Assembly: GCF_035818635.1 (NCBI RefSeq)
Contig: NZ_JAYLLH010000006.1
Location: forward strand, 103,629-167,628
Direction: 5' to 3'
DNA length: 64,000 nucleotides
Source of the DNA: Mesobacterium_A hydrothermale
Lineage (GTDB): Bacteria > Pseudomonadota > Alphaproteobacteria > Rhodobacterales > Rhodobacteraceae
Both the position numbers and the translations under genes were made by a program. Positions 1-8,028 of the stretch are shown piece after piece; positions within the stretch are counted from its first letter, which is position 1; each line of letters starts with the position of its first letter. The notes beneath the pieces were generated by a model. The model worked only from the letters and a program-made list of their open reading frames with translations. It ran no database searches and was not told where the DNA came from.

Positions 1-2
1 GG

Positions 3-194
3 GAACAGCGCGACCCGCTGGGCCGCAGCGCGGGCAGCAATGGCCAGATCGGCACCGATGAGAACCTGTTGCAGGGCGAAGACGTTTATCGCCGGGCGCG
101 GGAACTGCTGGACGAGATCCGTCGCCGCACCGGCGATGGAGAACGCCCCGAAGCCGAGCTGGAATACCTTGAACGGTTGCTTGACCGGTTCTGA
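3..194 (+). CDS. C-terminus of TIGR02302/DUF4175 family membrane protein (5' partial)
   Basis: Only the last 63 residues are inside the window; the reading frame is open from the left edge to TGA at 192-194. The visible part is hydrophilic: a DPLGR-type glycine-rich stretch followed by an acidic and arginine-rich helix that ends RPEAELEYLERLLDRF. This ending is typical of the large alphaproteobacterial TIGR02302 (DUF4175) proteins, which have N-terminal membrane helices and a long coiled-coil region. The function of that family is not established. A strong hairpin terminator follows 22 bases after the stop. Family assignment rests on the C-terminal tail alone, so it is moderately sure. Confidence 0.7.
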   Translation, partial: EQRDPLGRSAGSNGQIGTDENLLQGEDVYRRARELLDEIRRRTGDGERPEAELEYLERLLDRF

Positions 195-216
195 AAGCCG
201 GACGCCGTTCGGTACG

Positions 217-254
217 AAAAAAGAGCGCGTCCTTACGGACCCGCCCTTTTTTCC
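217..254. terminator. Bidirectional intrinsic terminator
   Basis: An 8-bp stem with one mismatch (GCGCGTCC / GGACCCGC, loop TTAC) is preceded by a run of six A and followed by a run of six T. It sits between two convergent genes, so it can stop transcription from either side. Confidence 0.8.
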
Positions 255-271
255 GTGACCGTCGTTCTGAC

Positions 272-490
272 TTACAGGAAGTAGACGTCGCGAAAGACGT
301 TACGTGCGATGTCTTCGCGCTTCAGGCCGCGTGCGGCCAGTTCGGCGTCGGTCATGTTTTGATAAAGCGTGATCGCACGCATGCGGGTATTGTTTTCGCC
401 GATGGCAACGATGCCGCGGCCGATGGCGGCAAGGACGTCGCGCAGGCCCGAACGGGCCGATGTTTCTACATGGGTTGCGATATGTGCCAT
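272..490 (-). CDS. DUF1127 domain-containing small protein
   Basis: A 72-residue protein. Its C-terminal half carries the arginine/leucine-rich DUF1127 pattern (LYQNMTDAELAARGLKREDI), and it ends in the YFL tail often seen in Rhodobacteraceae members. Small DUF1127 proteins act in post-transcriptional regulation or phosphate/stress metabolism in some alphaproteobacteria (CcaF1 in Rhodobacter is an RNA-binding example), but the role of this copy is unknown. The start at 490 is chosen because AGAGG lies about 8 bases upstream; an upstream ATG at 604 would add a Cys-rich stretch unlike the family. The shared terminator lies downstream. No CcsR-type sRNA repeats were noticed after the gene. Confidence 0.85.
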   Translation of the reverse strand: MAHIATHVETSARSGLRDVLAAIGRGIVAIGENNTRMRAITLYQNMTDAELAARGLKREDIARNVFRDVYFL

Positions 491-855
491 TGGGAGTGCC
501 TCTGACTGTTTTTCGTTTCTTCCCGGAATAGGTAGGGGGTGTGCTGCGATGCAGCAATGCCCGCAAGCGTATAGCCGGGTTTCGTTTGCCGCATGGCTGA
601 TCACGCGCGGTCATGAAAAAAGGAGAGCCAGAAGGCTCTCCTTGCGTTTCATGCTGAAATTACTGAAATATTTCGTCGATTCAGACCTACGAACCACCGT
701 TTTGTCCGTCCGACACGCGGGGTTATGCACGGGTTTTGTATCAAGAGCATGACGACAAAAATGCCAGTGTGCGGGGTAAAATTTCTGCGACTGCAAAGGT
801 GCCTGAATGATAAGCGTCAAGGCGTCGTTTGCGCGCTGATGATGCGTTTTGCAAA
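491..855. other. 365-base gene-free interval with a hairpin terminator
   Basis: This interval holds no convincing protein gene; the short frames overlap each other and lack ribosome sites. It should contain the promoter of the DUF1127 gene near its left end. The rest (about 640-855) is unusually AT-rich for the window. Read on the minus strand it ends in the strong terminator at 614-641, so it could be the long 3' untranslated region of the thi operon or a separate small RNA. Confidence 0.5.
614..641 (-). terminator. Intrinsic terminator reading leftward
   Basis: A perfect 8-bp stem (GGAGAGCC / GGCTCTCC, loop AGAA on the plus strand, 622-641) is followed on the minus strand by seven T residues. 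It lies more than 200 bases beyond the thiQ stop codon, so it closes either the thi operon transcript or an unannotated small RNA. Confidence 0.8.
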
Positions 856-1551
856 TTATCCCAGATAGGCGCGCAGCGCCGGAGGCGGATCGGTGAAAAG
901 CGATTCGGTGTCCTGCGGCGTGTGCGCAACCCCGTCGGCCACAAGAACTGTCTGGTCCGCGAATTTGCGGGCACCGTGCGGATCGTGGGTGACCATGATC
1001 GTCAGGCCGCCGATCTTCCCGCTCACGTCCTGCACAACACCCAGCATCTCTGCCCGGAGGGCGGGGCCCAGGGCCGAAAACGGTTCATCCAGCAACAGCA
1101 CTGGCCGGGCCTGAATCAAAACGCGGGCCAGCGCTGCACGGCTTTGCTGGCCGCCGGAAAGGGTGGCGGGGCGGCGGTTGCCCATCTGATCCAGACCGAC
1201 CGCATGCAGGGCGTTTTCGATACGGCTGTGGTCCTCAGGTCTTGTCCGCCCCCCGCGCGGGCGCAGCGCCAACATCAGGTTGCTTCCAACGCTCAGGTGT
1301 GGAAACAGGTTGTTGTCCTGGAAAAGGATCGACACCGGCCGCCGGGCCGGCGGCAAAGACGTGATGTCTTGTCCGTTCAACCTGATCCGGCCCGCACTGG
1401 GCGCGCGAAACCCGGCGATCAGGTCCAGCAAGGTGGATTTGCCAGCGCCAGACGGACCGATCACGGCAATCCTACCTGTGTCGGGCAGCGTCAGGTCGGC
1501 GGACAGACGGAACCCGTCACTGTCGCTTTGCACGTGGTCAAGTTGCAGCAT
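856..1551 (-). CDS. thiQ: Thiamine ABC transporter ATP-binding protein ThiQ
   Basis: This 231-residue cytoplasmic ATPase powers import of thiamine or thiamine phosphates with ThiP and ThiB. Walker A is GPSGAGKST (residues 32-40), the Q-loop is in LFQDNNLF, the signature is LSGGQQ near residue 130, and Walker B is LLLDEP near 150, followed by the switch histidine in VTHD. The start at 1551 is preferred over one at 1590 because ThiQ proteins begin MLxLD and GGGGAGG lies eight bases upstream. It overlaps the end of thiP by 14 bases, consistent with translational coupling. It is the last gene of the riboswitch-controlled thiBPQ operon. Confidence 0.93.
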   Translation of the reverse strand: MLQLDHVQSDSDGFRLSADLTLPDTGRIAVIGPSGAGKSTLLDLIAGFRAPSAGRIRLNGQDITSLPPARRPVSILFQDNNLFPHLSVGSNLMLALRPRGGRTRPEDHSRIENALHAVGLDQMGNRRPATLSGGQQSRAALARVLIQARPVLLLDEPFSALGPALRAEMLGVVQDVSGKIGGLTIMVTHDPHGARKFADQTVLVADGVAHTPQDTESLFTDPPPALRAYLG

Positions 1552-3055
1552 CGGCGCGGCCTCCCCTGTCGAACAGCCAGAAAAGGCCAAGGCTGAGCCC
1601 CAGCAGCAACACCGCTGCGCCTGCGGCCTGGTCCATCCGGTAGGCTCCCATCAGGCGATAGATCTGCAAGGGCAACGTTGCATGATCTGGATCGGCGAAC
1701 AACGCGATCACCCCAAGGTCCCCCATGGACAGCGCGGCGGTCAGCCCGGCTGCAAAGCCAAGAGGGCGACGCAGGCGGGGCAGAAAAACACGGGTCACCC
1801 AGACCCCGGGCGACAATCCCAGGGCTTGGGCAAGACGGATGTGGTCGGTGCGGATCGCCTCCGACTCGGGCCGCAGGATGCGGACGGCGAAGGGCAGGCT
1901 GACCAGCGCGTTGATCAGCGCGGTCACCACCAGTGCCAAGTCAAATGGGTTTGCAAAAGGGCGCACCAGCAGGAACAGCCCGATTCCCAGCACCAGCGGC
2001 GACAGCGCGATCCCCGCCAGCGCCAGCCATTCCCCCATGCGGTTGGCCAAGGCAGTGGCCCAGATCATGCAAAGCAGGGTTGATGCCAACGCGACGCCCA
2101 GCGAATGCAGGGCCGCTTGCCAGACTTGGGCTGGCAGCGTCAGAACCGCGCCGATCCCGTTCCACACGACCATCGCCAGCGGGGTCAGCAGAAACAGCGT
2201 CGCCGCGACGATCCAGAGCGTATCCAGCAGGACACGGGTCAAGGCCCCGTCCTCCCAGCGCGGAAGATCTCGGTCCAGCCCGACGCCGAATCCGGGCGCA
2301 CGGCCCAGCCAAAGCGCGACAGAACCGGCGGTCAACGCGATGGCCAGTTGCACCAGCGCCAGCATCGCCGCGCGGGCAATGTCGAAATCGAACCTCAGTG
2401 ACTGGTAGATCGCCAGTTCCAGCGTTGTCGACCTGGGGCCGCCGCCCAGCGTGAGCGCTACGGCAAACGAGCTTAGGCATATGACAAAGATCACCACGAA
2501 CGCCTGCGGTGTGATCCGCTGCAGCATCGGCAGTTCAAGCGCGCGAAACACTTGCACGGGCGACAGGCCAAGGCTCGCAGCCAGGCGAAGCCGTTCCGAC
2601 GGGATTGCCAGCCAGCCTTGCAGGATCATCCGGGTTGCCAGCGGCAGGTTGAAGAACACATGGGCCAGCACCACGCCGTGAAGCCCGTAGATCGACATCG
2701 GCGGAACACCCAACCCGCCAAGCGCAAGATTCAGCAGCCCCTTGTTTCCAAACACCGCCAGCAACCCCAGAACAGCGACAATCGTCGGCAGGATAAACGG
2801 CGCCCCCAGCAGCGTGATCAACAGTCCCCGGCCCGGAAAGCGCCGCCGGGCAAGGGCGCGCGCGGTGGGGACGGCCAGCGCCACGCTGGCGCCCGCGGAC
2901 AGGATCGCCTGCGTCAACGTAAAGCGCAGGGCTTGCCAGTCGGCAGGCCCCGGCACGGGCATGTCGCCCGCGCGCGCCAGCACCGCGGCCACTGGGCCAA
3001 GGATCAGCCCGGCAACCGCGAGTGCGGCGATTATTGCGACAGCGCGCGCCGCCAT
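1538..3055 (-). CDS. thiP: Thiamine ABC transporter permease ThiP
   Basis: This 505-residue inner-membrane permease has two homologous halves of about six helices each. Each half carries an EAA-type cytoplasmic loop that docks the ATPase: ASLGLSPVQVFRALELPML near residue 165 and QALGLSPGVWVTRVFLPRL near 410. This fused layout is that of ThiP/FbpB permeases; the thiamine assignment comes from the neighbouring thiB and thiQ and the upstream TPP aptamer. It overlaps thiB by 25 bases and thiQ by 14, so the three genes form one tightly coupled operon. Length is normal for the family. Confidence 0.92.
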   Translation of the reverse strand: MAARAVAIIAALAVAGLILGPVAAVLARAGDMPVPGPADWQALRFTLTQAILSAGASVALAVPTARALARRRFPGRGLLITLLGAPFILPTIVAVLGLLAVFGNKGLLNLALGGLGVPPMSIYGLHGVVLAHVFFNLPLATRMILQGWLAIPSERLRLAASLGLSPVQVFRALELPMLQRITPQAFVVIFVICLSSFAVALTLGGGPRSTTLELAIYQSLRFDFDIARAAMLALVQLAIALTAGSVALWLGRAPGFGVGLDRDLPRWEDGALTRVLLDTLWIVAATLFLLTPLAMVVWNGIGAVLTLPAQVWQAALHSLGVALASTLLCMIWATALANRMGEWLALAGIALSPLVLGIGLFLLVRPFANPFDLALVVTALINALVSLPFAVRILRPESEAIRTDHIRLAQALGLSPGVWVTRVFLPRLRRPLGFAAGLTAALSMGDLGVIALFADPDHATLPLQIYRLMGAYRMDQAAGAAVLLLGLSLGLFWLFDRGGRADAAT

Positions 3056-4011
3056 TCCTCGATCGCCTCGTCGCGCAGGGCCGCGGACTGGTCTTCATCC
3101 AGGAAGATCGCCTTGGCCGGGGCGGGCAGGTCCTGGAACACTTGTGGCCAGTCCGCCTTGGGCAGGGCCGAAGGGTAGGACCAGTTGGTTTCCGGGATGA
3201 TCTTCTGGAACGTATCGCTGAGGACAAACGCCATGAAGGCATCGGCCAGCTCTGGCTGATCGGTACCCGCGACCTTGGCCACCAGTTCGAAGAAGGCATA
3301 GTGCCCTTCGTCGAAGATTGCCGCCTTCTTGGTATCGTCGCCTTCGGCCGCGATGTGATAGGCGGGCGAGGTGGTGAAGGACAGCACCATCGGCGCTTCG
3401 CCATCGGTGAACAGGCCATAGGCCTCGGACCAGCCCTTGGTCACGGTCAGGATATGCGGGGCGACGCCTGCCCAGATCTCTTCGGACCGGTCGCCGTAGA
3501 CGGCCTTGACCCACAGCACCAGCGCAAGACCGGAAATCGAACTGCGCGGGTCCTGGATAATCACCTTCAGGTCGTCGGGGGCGGCCGCCAGTGCCTCGAA
3601 GCTGGTGGGTGGGGTGTCCAGGCGGGTGGTGTCATAGACAAACGACACATAGGACCAGTCGAACGGCAGGAACACGTCATCGGTCCAGTCGATGGGCAGG
3701 GTCAGTGCGCCGGTGTCCTGACCGTGCGGCGCGAACAGGCCGCTGTCGCGGGCCTTTTTCGTGACATCGGTGTTCAGGCCGATGACCACGTCGGCCTCGG
3801 TCCGGTTGCCTTCCAGCAGCAGGCGCGGCAGCAGGTCACCGGGCTTGAACTGCAGGTCACATCCGCACTGGGCCTCGAACGCCGCCTCGATCGCAGGGCC
3901 GGGGCCCCAGTCCGAGGTGAAGTAATCGGGGGCATAGACAGTCAGAACGGGCGTCTGTGCCAGCGCCGTGCTGGCAGTGAACAATCCCGCTGCAAAGGTA
4001 AGGGCCTTCAT
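3031..4011 (-). CDS. thiB: Thiamine-binding periplasmic protein ThiB
   Basis: A 326-residue periplasmic binding protein that delivers thiamine to ThiPQ. It starts with a cleavable signal peptide (MKALTFAAGLFTASTALA, then QTPVLTVYAPDYF). The mature part has the ThiB-type elements CGCDLQF and the binding-cleft region around DWTDDVFLPFDWSYVSFVYD. ATG at 4011 is chosen because GGAGG lies eight bases upstream and the signal peptide follows directly; an in-frame start at 4143 would translate through the riboswitch. First gene of the operon; the leader between 4012 and 4151 holds a TPP aptamer. Confidence 0.93.
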   Translation of the reverse strand: MKALTFAAGLFTASTALAQTPVLTVYAPDYFTSDWGPGPAIEAAFEAQCGCDLQFKPGDLLPRLLLEGNRTEADVVIGLNTDVTKKARDSGLFAPHGQDTGALTLPIDWTDDVFLPFDWSYVSFVYDTTRLDTPPTSFEALAAAPDDLKVIIQDPRSSISGLALVLWVKAVYGDRSEEIWAGVAPHILTVTKGWSEAYGLFTDGEAPMVLSFTTSPAYHIAAEGDDTKKAAIFDEGHYAFFELVAKVAGTDQPELADAFMAFVLSDTFQKIIPETNWSYPSALPKADWPQVFQDLPAPAKAIFLDEDQSAALRDEAIEEWRRALSQ

Positions 4012-4060
4012 GGCATCCTCCAATTTGCGGCGAGAGGGCAAGATCAGAGCGTGATGCCAA

Positions 4061-4151
4061 ACCTTCCCTCCGCCGGTGTTAACCGGTTCAGGTTCAACGG
4101 GTTCGCGTTTCCGCATCTCAGCCGTGGGTTTCCCCTTTGGCACCCCGAGGT
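4061..4151 (-). promoter_or_regulatory. TPP riboswitch (THI element)
   Basis: On the minus strand the leader carries the hallmark TPP aptamer blocks in order: a P1 arm ACCT, CGGGGTGCC, the invariant GGCTGAGATG, GAACCCGTTGAACCTGA, the CACCGGCGGAGGGAAGG block, and the closing P1 arm AGGT. Thiamine pyrophosphate binding is expected to turn the operon off. No U-tailed terminator lies between the aptamer and thiB. A pyrimidine stretch (CCCTCTC) sits between the aptamer and the GGAGG ribosome site, so control of translation by occlusion is the likely mechanism; that last step is inference. Confidence 0.95.
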
Positions 4152-4228
4152 GACATGAGAGCTAGCGCCGCAATGGGCGGGTTTCAAGGGATTTCTGGCG
4201 GGGCCGTCCTTGGCCCCACCTGTACGGG

Positions 4229-5194
4229 TCAGCGTTCCTTTACGTACGGTTCGCCCCCGGCGCGCGGCGGGATCGCCTTGCCGACAAAGCCCGCAAGGAT
4301 GACCACGGTCAGGATGTAGGGGAGCGCCTGCACGAATTGCACCGGCAGGGTAAAGCCCAGCATCTGGATGTTCTGGAACCGTGTTTCGATGGCAAACAGG
4401 AACCCGAACAAAAGGCAGGCCATCAGTGCATGCCACGGCCGCCACTTGGCAAAGATCAGCGCGGCCAGCGCGATGAAGCCCCGGTTGGCGGTCATGTCCT
4501 TGGTAAAGTTCGCCTGCAGGCCGGTTGCCAGATAGGCCCCAGCAATCCCGCATAGGATCCCGCAGATGATGACGGCCGAATAGCGCAGCCGGATGACCGA
4601 GATACCGGCGGTATCCACCGCTTCGGGCGCTTCGCCCACGGCGCGCAGGCGCAGGCCGAACCGGGTGCGGAACAGCACCCACCAGGTCAGCGGCACCGCG
4701 AACAGCGCGATATAGACAAGGATCGCGTGGCCCGAGATCAGTTCGTAATAGATGGGGCCGATGAAGGGCACGTCGCGCAGCGCTTCGGCAAAGGGCAGGG
4801 TGATCGGTTCGAACCGCGCGGCGCCTTCCAGCGACGGGGTGCGGCCCCCTTGTGAAAACCAGTCCTGTGCAATCAGGATCGTTGTCCCGGCGGCAAAAAA
4901 GTTGATCGCGACGCCCGAGATCAGCTGATTGCCACGGAAGTTGATCGACGCCAGCCCGTGCACCAACGACAGGAAGATCGACGACAGGATCCCCGCACCC
5001 AGACCAAGCCAGGCGTTGCCGGTGCTGTAGGCGACGGCGGCCGAGAAGAACGCCGCGATCAGCATCTTGCCTTCCAACCCGATGTCGAAAATCCCCGAGC
5101 GTTCGGAATACAGCCCGGCAAGGCAAGCCAGCAGCAGCGGCGTGGCGCTGCGCACGGTGGAATCGAGCACCTGAATGACGGTGAGAAAATCCAT
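4229..5194 (-). CDS. BMP-type nucleoside ABC transporter permease (second subunit)
   Basis: A 321-residue inner-membrane permease of the branched-chain amino acid/nucleoside class (YufQ/NupQ-like). It opens with a short helix and the family block ERSGIFDIGLEGKMLIAAF near residue 30, followed by about eight further hydrophobic segments. Its gene follows the first permease with a three-base gap and is the last gene of the operon. It should form a heterodimeric channel with the 5198-6292 product. No clear intrinsic terminator was seen between its stop and the thi riboswitch. The substrate (purine nucleosides are typical) cannot be read from the permease. Confidence 0.9.
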   Translation of the reverse strand: MDFLTVIQVLDSTVRSATPLLLACLAGLYSERSGIFDIGLEGKMLIAAFFSAAVAYSTGNAWLGLGAGILSSIFLSLVHGLASINFRGNQLISGVAINFFAAGTTILIAQDWFSQGGRTPSLEGAARFEPITLPFAEALRDVPFIGPIYYELISGHAILVYIALFAVPLTWWVLFRTRFGLRLRAVGEAPEAVDTAGISVIRLRYSAVIICGILCGIAGAYLATGLQANFTKDMTANRGFIALAALIFAKWRPWHALMACLLFGFLFAIETRFQNIQMLGFTLPVQFVQALPYILTVVILAGFVGKAIPPRAGGEPYVKER

Positions 5195-5197
5195 GGC

Positions 5198-6292
5198 TCA
5201 GGCCCCTTTCTTGCGCATGGCGAGGAACATCTTTTCCAGCGGCATCCGCACCATGTTGTCCAGTGCACCGGTAAACAGGATGACCAGCGCCTGAATGACG
5301 GTGATCAATTCGCGCGGGATCGACGTCCACAACGCCAGTTCGGCCCCGCCCTGGTAGAGGAACCCGAACAGGATCGCCGCCAGGAACACGCCCAGGGGGT
5401 GCGACCGGCCCATCAGAGCCACGGCGATACCGATGAACCCGGCACCCTCGGTCGAATTCAGGATCAGGCGCTCTGCCTCGCCCTGCGTGGTGTTGACCGA
5501 CATCAGCCCGGCCAGCGCCCCGGAAATCAGCATGGCGATCACCGTAATCTTGACGCCATTGATCCCGGCATAGTTGGCGGCGGTTTCCGAATGCCCCAGC
5601 GCACGGATTTCATACCCCAGCCGGGTGCGCCAGATCAGCAGCCAGACAAGGATGCAGGCGATCACCGCAAGAAAGAAGGTCACATTCGCGGGCGCACCTC
5701 GGAACAGGATCGTGTCCGCGGTCGAAAACATGTCGCGGAACGTGGGCAGCTGCGTCGCCTCGGGGAAGACGGCGGTGGACGGCTCCATCGCGCCCTTGGG
5801 GCGCAACACGTTCACCAGGATGTAGTTCAGCAATGAGGCGGCGATGAAGTTGAACATGATCGTGGTGATCACGATGTGACTGCCGCGCTTGGCTTGCAGA
5901 TAGGCCGGGATCAAGGCCCAGGCCGCGCCGAATACGGCGGCCGCAACGGCAGAGCCAAGGATTGCCAGCGACCAATGCGGCCAGGGGACGAACAGGCACA
6001 CCAGCGCCACGCCCAACCCGCCCAGCATTGCCTGGCCTTCGCCGCCGATGTTGAACAACCGCGCGTGAAAGGCCACGGCCACAGCAAGGCCTGTGAACAT
6101 GAAGTTCGTGGCGTAGTACAGCGTATAGCCCCAGCCGGACGACCGCATCAGCGCGCCGTCGACCATCAGCTTGAACGCGGCCACCGGGCTTTCCCCGATG
6201 GCAAGGATCACCCCCGCCGACAGGATCGCGGCAAGAATGATCGAGATCAGCGGAACAAGGACCGCATCGGCCCAGGCGGGCATCTTATCCAT
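5198..6292 (-). CDS. BMP-type nucleoside ABC transporter permease (first subunit)
   Basis: A 364-residue membrane protein of the YufP/NupP type, with about nine helices and the family block FHARLFNIGGEGQAMLGGLG near residue 80. It pairs with the 321-residue permease downstream. The start overlaps the end of the ATPase gene by eight bases. Together the four genes (binding protein, ATPase, two permeases) make a complete importer. In characterised relatives such as Streptococcus RnsABCD and Bacillus YufNOPQ/NupNOPQ the substrates are nucleosides; the same is inferred here. Confidence 0.9.
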   Translation of the reverse strand: MDKMPAWADAVLVPLISIILAAILSAGVILAIGESPVAAFKLMVDGALMRSSGWGYTLYYATNFMFTGLAVAVAFHARLFNIGGEGQAMLGGLGVALVCLFVPWPHWSLAILGSAVAAAVFGAAWALIPAYLQAKRGSHIVITTIMFNFIAASLLNYILVNVLRPKGAMEPSTAVFPEATQLPTFRDMFSTADTILFRGAPANVTFFLAVIACILVWLLIWRTRLGYEIRALGHSETAANYAGINGVKITVIAMLISGALAGLMSVNTTQGEAERLILNSTEGAGFIGIAVALMGRSHPLGVFLAAILFGFLYQGGAELALWTSIPRELITVIQALVILFTGALDNMVRMPLEKMFLAMRKKGA

Positions 6293-7883
6293 TTTGTTCG
6301 GCCTCCCGCGCTTCTTTGGCGTGCAACTGTTCTTCCACCGCTACGATGATCGGCTTGTCCGGCATTTCGGTGATCCCGGCCATCAGCAGGCCCAGTTCGG
6401 TTTCGTCGGTCTGGGACGGGTCGCGTTCACCCATGATCTTGCCGTCGAACATCACCGCGATGCTGTCCGACAGGCTGAAAATCTCGTCCAGCTCGACACT
6501 GACCAGCAGCACCGCCTTGCCAGCGTCGCGCAAGGCGATGATCTGCTTGTGAATGAATTCGATGGCCCCGATATCGACACCCCGCGTGGGCTGGCCCACC
6601 AGCAGGATGTCCGGGTTGCGTTCGATTTCCCGGGCGACGACGATCTTTTGCTGGTTCCCGCCGGAAAAATTTCGCGCCTTCAGCTTGGGGTTTGGCGGGC
6701 GCACGTCGAACCGCTCCATCTTGGCGGCGGTGTCTTCGCGGATGGCGGCGTTGTTCATCAGCAGGCCGGATTGGTATTTCGGGTCGTGGTGATAGCCGAA
6801 GGCCACGTTTTCCCAGGCCATGTAGTCCATGATCAGCCCTTCGTGCTGGCGATCCTCGGGGACGTGAGCGATGCCTCGGGCGCGGCGCGACTGGCCATCG
6901 GAATGCTTGCCGGTCAGGTCGATTTCCGCGCCATTCACGCGGATCGTGCCGGTGCCGCTGGTCATCCCGCCCAGGACCGCCAGCAGTTCCGACTGGCCGT
7001 TGCCGGCAACCCCGGCGATCCCAAGGATTTCGCCTTTGCGCACGCTCAGCGACACGCCTTTCAGCCGTTCGACCCCCTTGTCGTCGATGACATGCAGGTT
7101 CTCGACTTCCAGCACGGTGTCGCCCGGCGTCGCCGGCTGTTTGTCCACGCGCAGCAGGACCTTGCGGCCGACCATCAGTTCGGCCAGCTGTTCGGGGCTG
7201 GTCTCGGATGTCTTGACGGTTGCCGTCATCTGGCCACGGCGCATCACGCTGACCGTATCGGTGATTTCCATGATCTCGCGCAGCTTGTGGGTGATCAGGA
7301 TGATGGTCTTGCCCTCTTCCCGAAGGCGGTCGAGGATCCGGAACAGCTGGTCCGCCTCTGCCGGGGTCAACACCCCCGTGGGCTCGTCCAGGATCAGGAT
7401 ATCGGCCTGACGATACAGCGCCTTCAGGATCTCGACCCGCTGCTGGTGGCCAACCGACAGGTTTTCGATCAAGGCATCAGGATCGACATGCAATTCGTAT
7501 TCTTCAGCCAGCGATTTCAGCACGCCGCGGGCCTTGCCCAGTGACTGCGACAACTTCCAGCCTTCCTCGGCGCCAAGGATGACGTTTTCCAGAACGGTGA
7601 AGTTCTGCACCAGCTTGAAATGCTGGAACACCATGCCGATGCCCGCGGCGATGGCGGCCTGGCTGTCGGGGATCTCGGTCTTGTTGCCCGAGATGAAAAT
7701 CTCGCCCGCGTCGGCCTTGTAAAAGCCGTAGAGGATGGACATCAGCGTGGACTTGCCCGCGCCGTTCTCGCCGATGATGCCGTGGATCGTGCCTGGCATG
7801 ACCCGGATCGAAATATCCTTGTTGGCCTGAACCGGGCCGAAGGCCTTGGAGATGCCTTTCAGTTCGATGGCAGGGGCTGTCAT
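6285..7883 (-). CDS. BMP-type nucleoside ABC transporter ATP-binding protein
   Basis: A 532-residue double ATPase. The first domain has a normal Walker A (GENGAGKS, residues 38-45), signature LSVGHQQR and Walker B LILDEPTGVL. The second domain has the degenerate Walker A GVAGNGQSEL without the Lys-Ser/Thr pair, plus FSGGNQQK and LLVGQPTRG. This asymmetry is normal for the sugar/nucleoside (RbsA/YufO) class. Start 7883 is chosen over 7889 because AAAGG is then six bases upstream. It overlaps the next permease gene by eight bases. A stem-loop separates it from the upstream binding-protein gene, which would allow unequal expression. Confidence 0.92.
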   Translation of the reverse strand: MTAPAIELKGISKAFGPVQANKDISIRVMPGTIHGIIGENGAGKSTLMSILYGFYKADAGEIFISGNKTEIPDSQAAIAAGIGMVFQHFKLVQNFTVLENVILGAEEGWKLSQSLGKARGVLKSLAEEYELHVDPDALIENLSVGHQQRVEILKALYRQADILILDEPTGVLTPAEADQLFRILDRLREEGKTIILITHKLREIMEITDTVSVMRRGQMTATVKTSETSPEQLAELMVGRKVLLRVDKQPATPGDTVLEVENLHVIDDKGVERLKGVSLSVRKGEILGIAGVAGNGQSELLAVLGGMTSGTGTIRVNGAEIDLTGKHSDGQSRRARGIAHVPEDRQHEGLIMDYMAWENVAFGYHHDPKYQSGLLMNNAAIREDTAAKMERFDVRPPNPKLKARNFSGGNQQKIVVAREIERNPDILLVGQPTRGVDIGAIEFIHKQIIALRDAGKAVLLVSVELDEIFSLSDSIAVMFDGKIMGERDPSQTDETELGLLMAGITEMPDKPIIVAVEEQLHAKEAREAEQNG

Positions 7884-7971
7884 GTGCATCCTTTCTCGCG
7901 ACGCCAGGGCCGTTCCTTCCCCGAAAAGCGCGTGCACGGGTTCCGTCAGAGTCGGAACGCTCCGGCAGGAA

Positions 7972-8001
7972 AGGGCCGCGCCAGTTTCCCTGCGCGGCCC
8001 T
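7972..8001 (-). promoter_or_regulatory. Intercistronic stem-loop after the binding-protein gene
   Basis: A perfect 10-bp stem (AGGGCCGCGC / GCGCGGCCCT) with a 10-base loop lies between the BMP gene and the ATPase gene. It has no T run, so it is more likely a partial terminator or 3'-end protector that raises binding-protein mRNA above that of the membrane subunits. Confidence 0.6.
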
Positions 8002-8028
8002 GACTTGTCTTCAACGCTCGGGCGTGGA

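Noticed and set aside
611..820. Short frame on the minus strand in the gap after thiQ
   Set aside because: It would run through the terminator hairpin and lacks a ribosome site; composition does not look coding.
6285..7883. Broken second ATPase site in the nucleoside importer
   Set aside because: The GVAGNGQSEL form without Lys-Ser is normal in this double-ATPase class, so it is not a mutation.
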